Shown here piece by piece: positions 16,165 through 25,334 of a stretch of 63,382 nucleotides of DNA. The position numbers were made by a program, and so were the translations under genes. Each line of letters opens with the position of its first letter. The stretch's first letter is position 1. The notes below the pieces were generated by a model. That model did not search any database, was not told the DNA's origin, and saw only the letters and a list, made by a program, of their open reading frames with translations. The DNA lies in the NCBI GenBank assembly GCA_021414065.1, contig JAIOPE010000120.1, forward strand, positions 1 through 63,382, read 5' to 3'. The stretch is from Planctomycetota bacterium. GTDB taxonomy: Bacteria > Planctomycetota > JAJSAM01 > JAJVHW01.

Positions 16165-17516
16165 CGCTGCTGCCGCGCCGCGGAACGATGTCGGCCGCGG
16201 CGATCGCGCTCGCGCTGTCCGTCTCCTGCGCGCGATGCAACGGCCCGGGATCGGCGACGCCGCCGGACGTGTTGATCGTGGTGATGGACACCACCCGCGC
16301 CGACCACTGCACCACGAACGGTTACGCTCGCCCCACGACGCCGCGGCTCGCCGAGTTCGCCAAGGACGCCGTCACGTTCACCGAAGCGTGGAGCCCGTCG
16401 TCGTGGACCGGGCCGGCGCATGCGTCGCTGTTCACCGGCCTGCAGGTCTCCAACCACGGCATCCTGACGTCGCCCACCGCGCACCTCGACGAGCGGTTCG
16501 AGACGCTCGCCGAGCGACTCGCCGCGCGCGGATGGTCCACGGCGTGTTTCTCCGGCAACCCGTTCGTTGCCCCGGCATTCGGTCTGACGCAGGGGTTCGC
16601 CACGTTCGAGAGCTTCGCGCCGAAGTCGGGCGAACCGCCCCGCGAGACGCCGGCCCGCGCGTCCACGCGGCGCGCGCTCGAGTGGATGAAGTCCCAGCGC
16701 GCCGACGGGAAGCCCTTCTTCGCGTTCATCAACGCGATGGAGCCGCACGCGCCGTACAACCCGCCTTCCATCGTCGCGCAGCGGTTCCTCCGCCCCGGAA
16801 CGCCGGCCGCCGCCGAGAGCGAGGCCCGCGCGATGAAGCACCCGCGGACGCTCGTCCTCGGTCTGGGGCTCGAACCGCTCACCGAAGACGTGCGCGCCGC
16901 CGTCACGGAGCTCTACGACGCGGAGATCGCGACGGTGGACGCCGAGCTCGGCACGCTGCTCGACGGGATGCGCGCCGCGGGACTCCTCGACCACACGGTG
17001 GTGGTCGTCACGGCGGACCACGGCGAGGGACTCGGCGACCACGGATGGATCGAGCACAGCGTGTTCCTGCATCGCGAACTGCTCCACGTGCCGCTCGTGG
17101 TCCGAGTGCCCGGTTCGCTTCAGGGTGGACGAACCGAGTCGGCCGTGGTGCGCCTCGAAGACGTTGCCCCGACCGTCCTCGAGGCGTGCGGCGCCGGCGT
17201 TCCGAGTGGCGGCGACGCGCTCGACGGAGCGTCGCTCCTGCACGACCTCGCCGGTCGTACGGCACGCGCTGCGGAGAAGGCGCCGCTCGAGTGGTACGAA
17301 CGCGCGGTGGGACTGGTCGGCGACCGAGCCGCCGCACCCGTGCGGCTCGCACGGGTCTCCGCGTTCGACGGGCAGTTCCACCTGATCGTCGATTCCGACG
17401 GCGCCGCGCGGTTGTTCGACGTCGCGAACGACCCCGCGGAGTTGCACGATGTGAGCGGCACGATGGCAGCAAAAGTGTCGTCGCTGACAGCACTTCTGCC
17501 ACCGTTTCCCCAGTGA
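16161..17516 (+). CDS. Sulfatase-like lipoprotein without the formylglycine Cys/Ser (copy 1)
   Basis: A 451-residue alkaline-phosphatase-superfamily hydrolase. An N-terminal signal with SVSC suggests lipidation at C23. The core shows VLIVVMDTTRADH (metal-binding D43), WTGPAHASLFTGL, and the second metal site VVVVTADHGEGLGDHGW. In true sulfatases the motif is C/S-x-P-x-R and the Cys or Ser becomes formylglycine. Here the corresponding residues are T83-G-P-A-H, so formylglycine cannot be formed. Relatives with Thr there act as phosphate or phosphonate esterases, so sulfatase activity should not be assumed. The protein is probably anchored facing the periplasm. Translationally coupled to the small protein upstream. 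Confidence 0.85.
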   Translation: MTLLPRRGTMSAAAIALALSVSCARCNGPGSATPPDVLIVVMDTTRADHCTTNGYARPTTPRLAEFAKDAVTFTEAWSPSSWTGPAHASLFTGLQVSNHGILTSPTAHLDERFETLAERLAARGWSTACFSGNPFVAPAFGLTQGFATFESFAPKSGEPPRETPARASTRRALEWMKSQRADGKPFFAFINAMEPHAPYNPPSIVAQRFLRPGTPAAAESEARAMKHPRTLVLGLGLEPLTEDVRAAVTELYDAEIATVDAELGTLLDGMRAAGLLDHTVVVVTADHGEGLGDHGWIEHSVFLHRELLHVPLVVRVPGSLQGGRTESAVVRLEDVAPTVLEACGAGVPSGGDALDGASLLHDLAGRTARAAEKAPLEWYERAVGLVGDRAAAPVRLARVSAFDGQFHLIVDSDGAARLFDVANDPAELHDVSGTMAAKVSSLTALLPPFPQ

Positions 17517-17643
17517 CTTCTCGCAGTTCCGCGATGGGCAGCACGAACACGCAATTCGTGCGGTCTAATGAACGCACGGACCGCTGAGACACGGGTCGCC
17601 GAGTCGATGTGCGCCCGCGGTCATTCACGTCGAACACCACACC

Positions 17644-18141
17644 ATGAGTCCGGAGTCCCACCGCCGCCCCCCGCACGTTCCTGCGTGCGATGATTCCGCG
17701 TCAAGCTCCGGTGAACTCAGCGCGAATGTCGTCGAGTCCGATACTGCGCACGGTCGCGCATTGCGCACTGCACTGCCGACGCACACGCGCCTTCGCGTCG
17801 TCGGGGCCGTAGCTCTGCTCTGCGCTGCAACTCTGGTCGCACTGGCCGCGGTTGCACCCGCGTATCTCGGATCTTCCGTGACGATTGCCGCGACTCCGGA
17901 GCGGGTGTCGATCGTGCAGGACGGGTTGCTCTACGAGTTCCACGCGCTGACCGGCACGGAGTCGCTGTGGGACACATCGATCGCTCCGACCGAGCGCCGC
18001 AACCTGCTGCGAGATCGCAATGACGACGCACGTCGGCTCCGCCTGCGCCTCGAATCGGAGCTCTCCGACCCGGGTTTCAAGCTGCTGCGCGGGACCCGCG
18101 CCGCTTCGATCGAGCGACTGAAGAAGCTCGGCTACCTCTGA
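17644..18141 (+). CDS. Small membrane protein resembling a detached sulfatase C-terminus (copy 2)
   Basis: A 165-residue paralogue of the 15775 gene. After a polar N-terminus of about 55 residues comes a membrane segment (VVGAVALLCAATLVALAAVA) and the shared tail: LLYEFHALTGTESLWDTSIA, RRNLLRDRNDDARRLRLRLE, and the ending RLKKLGYL. The two copies agree in TGTESLW/AGTESLW, RRNLLR and the LGY end. It sits between two sulfatase-like genes, 13 bases from the end of the convergent second one. No ribosome site is evident before ATG 17644; the hydrophilic N-terminus could be shorter. Function unknown. Confidence 0.65.
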   Translation: MSPESHRRPPHVPACDDSASSSGELSANVVESDTAHGRALRTALPTHTRLRVVGAVALLCAATLVALAAVAPAYLGSSVTIAATPERVSIVQDGLLYEFHALTGTESLWDTSIAPTERRNLLRDRNDDARRLRLRLESELSDPGFKLLRGTRAASIERLKKLGYL

Positions 18142-18154
18142 TCCGCGGGACGCC

Positions 18155-19582
18155 TCAGCGCCCCCCGCTCAGCTTCGAACGCATCCTCGTCAGCTCGGCG
18201 CCGCCGGCCGGGGCGAGATCGCGCTCCTCCGCCGGGTCCAGCGCGACGTCGTACAACTCCTCGCGCCCCGTCTCGTCGCGCACGTAGTCGAAGCGTCCGT
18301 CGTACACGGCACGGAGCGAGCTCGCGAACCGAGACGGATCGCAGCCGGGAACGAGTGCCCGCATCCGATCGAGGAACTCGCCCGGCGGACCCTGAGAACC
18401 GAAGGCGTCGCGCGCCGCAGCCGGGCCGAGGAGCGACACGCCGTCGAGGCCGGGCGGAATGGCGATCCCGCAGAGCTGGAAGACGGTCGGCAGGACATCC
18501 TCCAGGCTGACGACGCTCGCCACCGTGCGCCCGCCGTCGAGTCGCCCGGGGAGACGCATCACGAGCGGCACGCGGCGGATGGAACGGTGCAGGCTGAACC
18601 GATGCTCGACGAGTCCGTGGTCGCCCAGGTTCTCGCCGTGGTCCCCGCAGACGATCACGAGCGTCTCGTCGAGTACGCCCTCTTGCGCGAGCGTGTCGAG
18701 CATCCGCCCGATCGATGCGTCCAGCGTCGCGATCTCGGCGTCGTAGAGCGCTGTCAGGATCGTGCGCTGGCGCGCCGTCAGCACCTGCGTGCCGAGCATC
18801 ACGGGAAGCGTCTTCGGGAAGTCGAACGCGCGGGCCTCGGCGATCTCCTCGGGCGTGGCGTCGGGCGGAAGGAACCGCGCCGCAACGTCTTCCGGCGGCG
18901 TGTACGGCAGGTGTGGCTCCATGTCGTTCACGAACGCGAAGAACCGGCCGCCCGCGCGGTGTACGCCGAGCGCCCAGTCGAGCACCTTCGCGTGGGTCGC
19001 GTCACACCACGGATACGGCCGCGCCGCGTCGAGGAACAGGCCGTCCCACCGCTCGAACCCGCGGACGAGCCCGAGGTCTGCGCCGACGAGCTCGTTGTTC
19101 GTGAAACAGGCGGTCCGCCAGCCCGCCGGGCCGAGTTCGCCCGCCATCGTCGGCACCGACTCGTCGAGGAACATCCGGCGACCGACGTCCACCTTGTGTC
19201 GGTCCGGACGCAGGCCGGTGAAGAGCGACGCGTGCGCGGGGGCCGTCCATCCGCCGGGCGTCCACGCGTCGGTGAACCGCACGCCCGTTGCGGCCAGTTG
19301 CGAGAGGCGGGGAGTGGTCGGCGGTATGCCTGTTGCCGCGTCCATGACCGAGCAGCGGTCAGCTCGCGTGGTGTCCATGACGATCAGGAGGACGTTGGGG
19401 AGCGACGCAGCGCTGCGGCGGCACGCGGCTCCGGCGGCGAAGGCGGCCAGCACCGCCGCGCCGACGACGGCAGCGGCGAACCCCACCGCGCGGGCACTCA
19501 GTCGGCGCGGCGCACTCAGTCGGCGCGGCGCGCGCACCACGGGCGCTGCGCGCGGCTCGGGAATCAGGTCCCCTTCGCCCAC
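18155..19582 (-). CDS. Sulfatase-like lipoprotein without the formylglycine Cys/Ser (copy 2)
   Basis: A 475-residue paralogue of the 16161 gene on the other strand. The favoured start is GTG 19582, which overlaps the end of the upstream ATPase gene by 19 bases. The N-terminus has a hydrophobic signal ending AAGAACRR, a possible lipoprotein Cys. VLLIVMDTTRADR, WTAPAHASLFTGL and LVIVCGDHGENLGDHGL give both metal sites, and again Thr replaces Cys/Ser and His replaces Arg in the C-x-P-x-R motif. It keeps its own C-terminal tail (ELYDVALDPAEERDLAP). Likely a membrane-anchored phospho- or sulfo-hydrolase of unknown substrate. Confidence 0.82.
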   Translation of the reverse strand: MGEGDLIPEPRAAPVVRAPRRLSAPRRLSARAVGFAAAVVGAAVLAAFAAGAACRRSAASLPNVLLIVMDTTRADRCSVMDAATGIPPTTPRLSQLAATGVRFTDAWTPGGWTAPAHASLFTGLRPDRHKVDVGRRMFLDESVPTMAGELGPAGWRTACFTNNELVGADLGLVRGFERWDGLFLDAARPYPWCDATHAKVLDWALGVHRAGGRFFAFVNDMEPHLPYTPPEDVAARFLPPDATPEEIAEARAFDFPKTLPVMLGTQVLTARQRTILTALYDAEIATLDASIGRMLDTLAQEGVLDETLVIVCGDHGENLGDHGLVEHRFSLHRSIRRVPLVMRLPGRLDGGRTVASVVSLEDVLPTVFQLCGIAIPPGLDGVSLLGPAAARDAFGSQGPPGEFLDRMRALVPGCDPSRFASSLRAVYDGRFDYVRDETGREELYDVALDPAEERDLAPAGGAELTRMRSKLSGGR

Positions 19583-21015
19583 CGGGCGGTCTCCTCGCGA
19601 CCGAGGAGATAGGCAAGCTGCGCGGCGCGAATCTGGATGAAGACGGTCGGCAGGTCGGGCGCTTTCGTGACCTCGATCCTGGCGGGTCCGCCCACCGTGA
19701 CGAGGAACGCGGCTGTCACCCGCGTGCGGCGGCAGAACCCGATCACCGGCGACTTCGCCAGCTCCACGGTGCCGTCGTCGAACTGGAACACGAGCACGCG
19801 GCCCTCGCCGTGGACGACGATGTCCAGGTCGCGGAGCGTCCGCGCGTCGCGCCAGTAGCCGATCTTCGCGAAGCTCTCCTCGTAGCGCCGGATGACGTGC
19901 CGGGCGAGGCAGGTGACGTACGACGACCGGACGTCTTCCGGCGAGGACCGGTCGTCGGCGTCTTCCAGGAGCTGAATGCTGCGGAGCGAGGCGTCGGTGA
20001 CGAACGTCTTGTGCCGCGGCTTCTCGATCGAGTCGCCTTCGGTGTCCATTGGCGGGAGCCGTTTCACCAGGAAGCACTGCTCCAGCAGGGCGACGTGGCT
20101 CGCGACCGTGGAGGGCGAGGCGCCGACGGCGGTCGCGTACCGCTGCACGCGGAAGACCTCGCCCGAGTGGACGCACAGATACATGAACAGGCGCTTCAGG
20201 TCGTCGAGGTTGCGCGGCCCCGCGTGCAGGGCGACGTCGCGGCGCAGCGCGCGCTCGGCGATGTCCTCGTGGAGGAGACGGCGCCCCGTGGCGTCGCCGT
20301 CGTGCGCGGCGAGCGCCGGGAGACCGCCGCCGGCGAGGTACCGCCGAAACTCGGGCACCACCGACTCGATCCGGGCGCACAGGCTCGAAACCGCGGCGGG
20401 CGGCATCGTGGCGAGGTCCGCCGCGGCCGGAAGGACCTCGCCTTCGGGCACCGGGTCCACTCCGCGAAGACGCAGGAACTCGTCGAACGAGAGCGAGGGC
20501 ACGTCCGAGGCCGACCAGCGCCCCACCTGGGTCTCGGTGACGAGCGCGCCCTCGATCACGCGCACCGACTCCGTGGCGATGATCTTGTACCCGGTGGAAT
20601 CGAGCAGCAGCGCCTTCACCTGGGTGTCCCAGTCACGAGCGTAGTGGACCTCGTCGAGCAGGAGCACGGCCGGCCGCGGCTCGGGGTGGATCGTCGCCCG
20701 GTAGATGCGAAGAATCTCCTCGAGCGGGAGCGTGGCGAAGATCGGGTGCTCGACCGAGAGATAGAGAATGCTGCGCGGGTCCTGCTGCCGGGCGACGAGG
20801 TCGTCGGCCACCTGGAGGAGGAGCGTCGTCTTCCCCGCGCCGCGCATGCCGGAGAGCAGGAGCACCGCACGCTGGCGCATCCCCTCGACGTGCGCACGAC
20901 ACGCCGCGAACGCCGCCCGGTGGAACGACGGGACCGGCACGGGACGACCCGACCACCAGGGGTTGAACCCTTGGAGAACACGCAGAACTTCTGCCTGGCT
21001 GAAAAGTGGGGGCAC
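19564..21015 (-). CDS. AAA-family ATPase with DUF4143-type C-terminus
   Basis: GTG 21015 follows GGAGG by 7 bases. The 483-residue protein starts with an AAA_14-type ATPase: Walker A GMRGAGKTT (56-64), Walker B PAVLLLDEVHYARDWD (D121/E122) and a sensor-like TGYKIIATES. A winged-helix region (ATAVGASPSTVASHVALLEQ) and a DUF4143-like PD-(D/E)xK domain (VLVFQFDDGTVELAKSPVIG) follow. Such genes are very common in bacteria and archaea, often single and mobile; their role is not settled, though some are thought to be toxin-antitoxin or defence related. It is divergent from hemE and overlaps the downstream sulfatase-like gene. Confidence 0.85.
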   Translation of the reverse strand: MPPLFSQAEVLRVLQGFNPWWSGRPVPVPSFHRAAFAACRAHVEGMRQRAVLLLSGMRGAGKTTLLLQVADDLVARQQDPRSILYLSVEHPIFATLPLEEILRIYRATIHPEPRPAVLLLDEVHYARDWDTQVKALLLDSTGYKIIATESVRVIEGALVTETQVGRWSASDVPSLSFDEFLRLRGVDPVPEGEVLPAAADLATMPPAAVSSLCARIESVVPEFRRYLAGGGLPALAAHDGDATGRRLLHEDIAERALRRDVALHAGPRNLDDLKRLFMYLCVHSGEVFRVQRYATAVGASPSTVASHVALLEQCFLVKRLPPMDTEGDSIEKPRHKTFVTDASLRSIQLLEDADDRSSPEDVRSSYVTCLARHVIRRYEESFAKIGYWRDARTLRDLDIVVHGEGRVLVFQFDDGTVELAKSPVIGFCRRTRVTAAFLVTVGGPARIEVTKAPDLPTVFIQIRAAQLAYLLGREETARWAKGT

Positions 21016-21204
21016 GGAACCTCCGGGACGGAGAGCCGACTCTACGTGGAAACGCAGCCAACGGGACGTGGGTTCCAGCCTCCACGGGAAGAGTCGAGAT
21101 AGCGCGACTACCGTCGCTGAAGTGTCGGCAACAGCGAGACTGCGGGCACATCGCCGGGGAAGATCGTGGAGCGCCGTGCGGCCTCCGGGAGACTCGGCGC
21201 ACCC

Positions 21205-22239
21205 ATGTCCACCCCGCCCGTCCCCCTCATCGTCCGCGCCCTTCGGGGCGAAGCCACGGAGCGCCGTCCCGTCTGGCTCATGCGTCAGGCCGGCCGCTAC
21301 CTGCCCGGGTACCAGAAGGTCCGGTCGCAGATCTCCTTCCTGGAGTTGTGCCGCCGCCCCGACCTTTCGGCCGAGGTCTCGCTCGAGCCCGTCGAGCGCT
21401 TCGGCGTGGACGCCGCGATCGTCTTCAGCGACATCCTGGTCCCTCTCCAGGCCATGGGCATCGAGGTGGACTTCCCCGACAAGGGCCCCCAGATCATGAA
21501 CCCCGTCCGCGACGCCGCGGGCGTGGCGAAGCTGAAGCCGTTCGACCCGGCAACCGGCACGCCGTGGATTCTCGAGACCCTCTCCACCCTCGCGAAGGTG
21601 CTCCCCGCGGGCGTCCCGCCGCTCGGCTTCTGCGGCGCGCCGTGGACGCTGGCCGTCTACGCCGTCGAGGGCAAGATGTCGAAAGACCTCGTCCAGGCGA
21701 AGACCATGCGCTGGAAGGACCCGGACACGCTGAAGGCGCTCATCCGCCTTCTCGCCGAGTCCACCGTCCCGTACCTCGCCGCCCAGGCCCGCGCCGGTGC
21801 GCAGGGCCTCCAGGTGTTCGACACCTGGGCCGGCGCGCTGTCTCGTGACGACTGGGAGGAGTTCGCGCTCCCCGGGTTGCGCATCGTCTTCGACGGCGTC
21901 CACAAGGCCCTCGGCCCCGCCTGCCCGCCGCTCGTCCTCTACTCGCAGGGCACCGCTGCGTGGCGCGATCTCCTCCCGCGCTCCGGCGCCGACGCGTACA
22001 GCGTCGATTGGCGCGTCCCCCTCGGCGAGTGGAAGCGCGCCGTCGGCGGCGCCCCCGTCCAGGGCAACCTCGACCCCACGGCGCTGTTCGGCACCCCGGA
22101 CAGCGTCCGCGCCGCCACCCGCGCCATGCTCGCAAGCGTCGCCGGCCAACCCGGCGTCGTCGCCAACCTCGGCCACGGCGTCATCGTCGGCACCCCAGTG
22201 GAGAACGTCGCGGCCTTCGTGGACGCCGTGAAGGCCTGA
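21205..22239 (+). CDS. hemE: Uroporphyrinogen decarboxylase HemE
   Basis: A 344-residue enzyme that removes four acetate carboxyls from uroporphyrinogen III to give coproporphyrinogen III. Both family signatures are intact: RPVWLMRQAGRYLPGYQ near the N-terminus (with the substrate-binding Arg residues) and LGFCGAPWTLAVYAVEG in the middle, plus a DPTALFG loop and the ending GHGVIVGTPVENV. ATG 21205 gives the usual N-terminus. Length is normal. The next heme genes (hemN, hemH, hemY) start 6.8 kb downstream, separated by unrelated and repeat-rich DNA. Repeat A starts directly after the stop and may act as its terminator. Confidence 0.97.
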   Translation: MSTPPVPLIVRALRGEATERRPVWLMRQAGRYLPGYQKVRSQISFLELCRRPDLSAEVSLEPVERFGVDAAIVFSDILVPLQAMGIEVDFPDKGPQIMNPVRDAAGVAKLKPFDPATGTPWILETLSTLAKVLPAGVPPLGFCGAPWTLAVYAVEGKMSKDLVQAKTMRWKDPDTLKALIRLLAESTVPYLAAQARAGAQGLQVFDTWAGALSRDDWEEFALPGLRIVFDGVHKALGPACPPLVLYSQGTAAWRDLLPRSGADAYSVDWRVPLGEWKRAVGGAPVQGNLDPTALFGTPDSVRAATRAMLASVAGQPGVVANLGHGVIVGTPVENVAAFVDAVKA

Positions 22240-22287
22240 GTACCGAGGCGGGACAATTGTTTTGTCCCGCGCAATTCGTTAACCGAC
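22240..22287 (+). repeat. Repeat A, copy 1 (hairpin)
   Basis: 48 bases beginning GTACCGAGGCGGGACAATT and ending CAATTCGTTAACCGAC. GCGGGACAA (22248-22256) pairs with TTGTCCCGC (22262-22270). A nearly identical copy lies at 37404-37450. Placed right behind the hemE stop, it could end transcription. Confidence 0.8.
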
Positions 22288-22297
22288 GAGTTCAGAC

Positions 22298-22385
22298 GAC
22301 GGTCCCGCAGCGGCTGAGGGAACCGTCCCGCAGACGGCGCAAGCGACGCTCCCGCAGCGGCCCAGGGGACGGTCCCGACGACCCA
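22298..22385 (+). repeat. Degenerate tandem repeats, array 1
   Basis: Several imperfect copies of a unit of about 20-22 bases with the core GACGGTCCCGACGACCCAGG (also CCGCAGCGGC variants). The array abuts inverted-repeat element B1. Similar arrays abut the other three B elements. Confidence 0.7.
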
Positions 22386-22480
22386 GGGGACGGTCCTCAG
22401 AAACTCACTGGCGCATCATCGCGTTCCCGCCTCCCCCATCGCGGGGCCGTTGCGCAAGTGAGTTTGTGCGGACCGTCCCC
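22386..22480 (+). repeat. Inverted-repeat element B, copy 1
   Basis: A 95-base element whose 29-base ends pair: left arm GGGGACGGTCCTCAGAAACT... (22386-22414), right arm ending GCGGACCGTCCCC (22452-22480). The centre (CATCGCGGGGC) is conserved among copies. An isolated half-arm with ATGAGTTTGTGGGG lies at 22528-22556. The stretch 22240-22594 holds no gene. Confidence 0.85.
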
Positions 22481-22594
22481 CGCCCTCGTCATCGTCGCTC
22501 GCAACGACCGTCGCCCGCCGTCGGCTCTCGCAAATGAGTTTGTGGGGCCCGTCCCCGCGCCCTCGCCGCTACGATTCCCGAGGAAGGCGGAAAC

Positions 22595-25000
22595 ATGCTG
22601 CCCACGAGATCGATCCGGAACCCGCCGCCGTCCTGGCCGAGAGCCGGGCGCGCGGTCGCCCTCATCACGATCGCTCTCGTGGCGGGCATCGGGTACGTGA
22701 CGACCCGGCCGCCACTCGGCCGCGAATCCGCCTACGTACGCCTCGCGCCGGCCGACAGCGACGACATCGAGACCATCTACGGCGCGATGAGATGGGAGCT
22801 GGACGCGATCCTCGATGTCGGCGCCTGGTCGGATCGATTCGCGCCCGAAGCGCGGACGGCCGCCGTCACTTCGGTGCTCGACCGCCTCGGCGATCGCACC
22901 GGACTCGCGCTCGTCCGGGCTCTCGTGCGTCACGACGCCACACGCATCCGAGGCGCGTCGCTCCTGCATCGCCCCCGCGACGACGCCGAGACCGGCCACC
23001 CGCTCGCGTGGCGCTACCGTGAACGTGCAACGCCTGAGGCCGACGCCGCGTTCCTCGCCGTCGCGCGAGACCGCGAACTGCACATCCAGACGCGAATCCC
23101 CGCCTTCGTGGCCCTCTGCCGCCCGGGCAACACGGCGTCGCTCGACGCGCTCGTGGACGTTGCCCTCGACATGGACGACGACGAGGACGTCCGGCGCGAG
23201 CTGATCGTCCGACTCCCGAGAATCGGGGGACGAGCCCCGCTGCGTCTGCGGGAACTTCTCTACGTCCCATTCGACCGCCTCGACCACACAGCCGCCGTCA
23301 CGCTCGCTGCGATGGGCGACATGGAGAGCCCCACGCACGTGCTGCGCACGCTGCGGAGCGGAACCCGTCCGCGATCGCCCCTGGGGTGGCAGCACTACCA
23401 CGAGTTCCAGCTCGCGCTCGACGGCATCTGCCGAGCGGTCGAGCGTTCCGATCCCGATCTCGTGCGGCATATCGACGCTGTTCGCGCAGTGACCAACGCC
23501 GTTGGCGTGCCCGAGTCAAGTGCTGCGCTCGAAACGACCGCCGCGGCGATCGGCGAAGTCGCAGACCGTTTCGATGCGTGGCTCAACCTGCACCCCGACG
23601 CCCGCTCAACCGCGTGGGAGCGCGCGCGGCTCGACCCTGCGGAGACGGCGCGGCGTCACGCCTGGATGCAACTGCGCACGCTGGAGCACATCGCGGCCGC
23701 CGCGGATGCCGAGATCGACGTCGCATCGGCGACCGAGTCGCTGCGCGAGCGGAGCGACGAGTACGCTGCGATCGTCCTTGAGGACGTCGATCGCGTCGCC
23801 CGCTGGCTTCGTCCGAGACTCGCCGCGTGCCGCACTCCGCGAGAGACGCTCGACCGGATGCAGGCACTCCTCGTGCCCCGAAGGACCTCGCGCCCGTACG
23901 GGATCGACGAGAGCGACATCACGTCGCCGCTCATCCTCCGCGCCGGCAACTGCATGGGCTGGACCGTGCTCTTCGTTGCGCTCGGGGACCGCCTCGGCCT
24001 TCCGCTGCACGCGGTGGAGGTTCCGCGCCACGTGTTCGTGCGATGGGACGACGGCACGACGCGGGTCAACTTCGACCCGTCGAATGGCGGCGTCGTACTC
24101 ACCGACGACGAGTACGCGAGAACATACGGCGTCACCCCGGCGCTGGCCGCGTCCGGCCAATATCTCCGGAACCTGACGCGCAAGGAGCTCGTCTCGCTCG
24201 CGCTGACGAATCACGCGTCGCACACGCTGTCGATCGAGGGCCTCGGCAACCAACTGGCGCCGTTCGCAGCCCGAGTTGCTGACACTTCCGCACGGCTCCA
24301 TCCGCGCAACCTGTACGCGTGGCTCATCCTCGCCGCAGCATCCGCGCGACTCGGCGACGCGGGGAAGGCCGACCTGCTGCGCGCGGCGTCCGCTGCGGAG
24401 GCGCTTCCTGAGTTCACGCCGGCCTACGCAACGCGCCTCGCCAGCAGTCTCGCTACGGCCCATCTCGGCGACGAAGCGCTCGCGCTGCTCGACCGTCACC
24501 CCGACATCGGCGCGGAATCCCGGCACGTCCGCGCGCTGGCGCTGTGCTCGCTCAGCCGCTTCGCCGACGCCCGCCGCATCAGCATGGACCTCGCGGCCGG
24601 CGGGGGTACCGACGAAGCCGCCTTCGACGCGGCGGTTGCGTTCGCTGTGAGCCCCGCCATCGGCTGGGCCGCGCTCGACGCGGTGCTCCTGCGCGCGGAG
24701 GACGACGGGAGCGGCCTCCCGCGCTGGGCCCGACCGGGCGCCGGCTTGGCGCGATCGGAGGTCACCCTCGCCGTCGCCGGCCACGTGCTCGACGACGGTC
24801 CGCCGTCGGACACCAGCGCCCGACTCGCAATCGCCATCGCCGAGCGACTGCTATCCGACCCACGCCTTCGATCGGCCGGCAGAAGCAGCGATGTCGAGAC
24901 CCGCCGCGACGACATCCGCGCCCGCGCGTTCGAACGCTTGGGCGACCCGGCGCGCGCGCAGGCCATCCGGGACGAGTTGAAGAAGAGCTGGGACCGGTAG
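22595..25000 (+). CDS. Membrane-anchored transglutaminase-like (SirB1-type) protein
   Basis: ATG 22595 with GAGGAAGG upstream. An 801-residue protein with an N-terminal membrane segment (AVALITIALVAGIGYV), a helical region that looks HEAT-like (about 60-260), and a transglutaminase-like core: GNCMGW with C453, PRHVFVRWDDG with H479 and NFDPSNGG with D494 give a complete Cys-His-Asp triad of the SirB1/YchA type. The last 280 residues are Ala-rich helices with TPR character (RLHPRNLYAWLILAAASARL). Bacterial members of this type are poorly characterised; protease or amidase-like chemistry is possible. It is flanked on both sides by element B copies. Confidence 0.8.
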   Translation: MLPTRSIRNPPPSWPRAGRAVALITIALVAGIGYVTTRPPLGRESAYVRLAPADSDDIETIYGAMRWELDAILDVGAWSDRFAPEARTAAVTSVLDRLGDRTGLALVRALVRHDATRIRGASLLHRPRDDAETGHPLAWRYRERATPEADAAFLAVARDRELHIQTRIPAFVALCRPGNTASLDALVDVALDMDDDEDVRRELIVRLPRIGGRAPLRLRELLYVPFDRLDHTAAVTLAAMGDMESPTHVLRTLRSGTRPRSPLGWQHYHEFQLALDGICRAVERSDPDLVRHIDAVRAVTNAVGVPESSAALETTAAAIGEVADRFDAWLNLHPDARSTAWERARLDPAETARRHAWMQLRTLEHIAAAADAEIDVASATESLRERSDEYAAIVLEDVDRVARWLRPRLAACRTPRETLDRMQALLVPRRTSRPYGIDESDITSPLILRAGNCMGWTVLFVALGDRLGLPLHAVEVPRHVFVRWDDGTTRVNFDPSNGGVVLTDDEYARTYGVTPALAASGQYLRNLTRKELVSLALTNHASHTLSIEGLGNQLAPFAARVADTSARLHPRNLYAWLILAAASARLGDAGKADLLRAASAAEALPEFTPAYATRLASSLATAHLGDEALALLDRHPDIGAESRHVRALALCSLSRFADARRISMDLAAGGGTDEAAFDAAVAFAVSPAIGWAALDAVLLRAEDDGSGLPRWARPGAGLARSEVTLAVAGHVLDDGPPSDTSARLAIAIAERLLSDPRLRSAGRSSDVETRRDDIRARAFERLGDPARAQAIRDELKKSWDR

Positions 25001-25015
25001 CCGCACGCCGCCGCA

Positions 25016-25127
25016 GCGCGGCGACGGTCCTCGCGGCTCAGGCGACGGTCCCGACGACCCAGGGGGACGATCCCGCAGCGCCCCAGGCGACGGTCCCGAC
25101 GACCCAGGGGACGGTCCCGACGACCCA
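25016..25127 (+). repeat. Degenerate tandem repeats, array 2
   Basis: About five units of the GACGGTCCCGACGACCCAGG type, the last two nearly identical (25102-25131 region). It abuts element B2 on its left side, as in arrays 1 and 3. Confidence 0.75.
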
Positions 25128-25221
25128 GGGGACGGTCCTCAGAAACTCACTGGCGCATCATCGCGCTCCCGCCTCCGCATCGCGGGGCAGTCGCGCAAGT
25201 GAGTTTGTGTGGACCGTCCCC
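25128..25221 (+). repeat. Inverted-repeat element B, copy 2
   Basis: 94 bases with the same paired ends as copy 1 (left GGGGACGGTCCTCAGAAACT, right GTGTGGACCGTCCCC) and the same centre. The interval 25001-25334 contains only array 2, this element and a short C-rich run before the RIO kinase. Confidence 0.85.
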
Positions 25222-25334
25222 CGCCCTCGCGGCCGACGCCCCCGCCCTCGCGGCAGGCGCAGCGCCCTCGCAACGTCCCCCGCCCCCACCCTCCCAACGT
25301 CCCCCCACCGGGTCCTGTACCCTGATCCCCCCCG

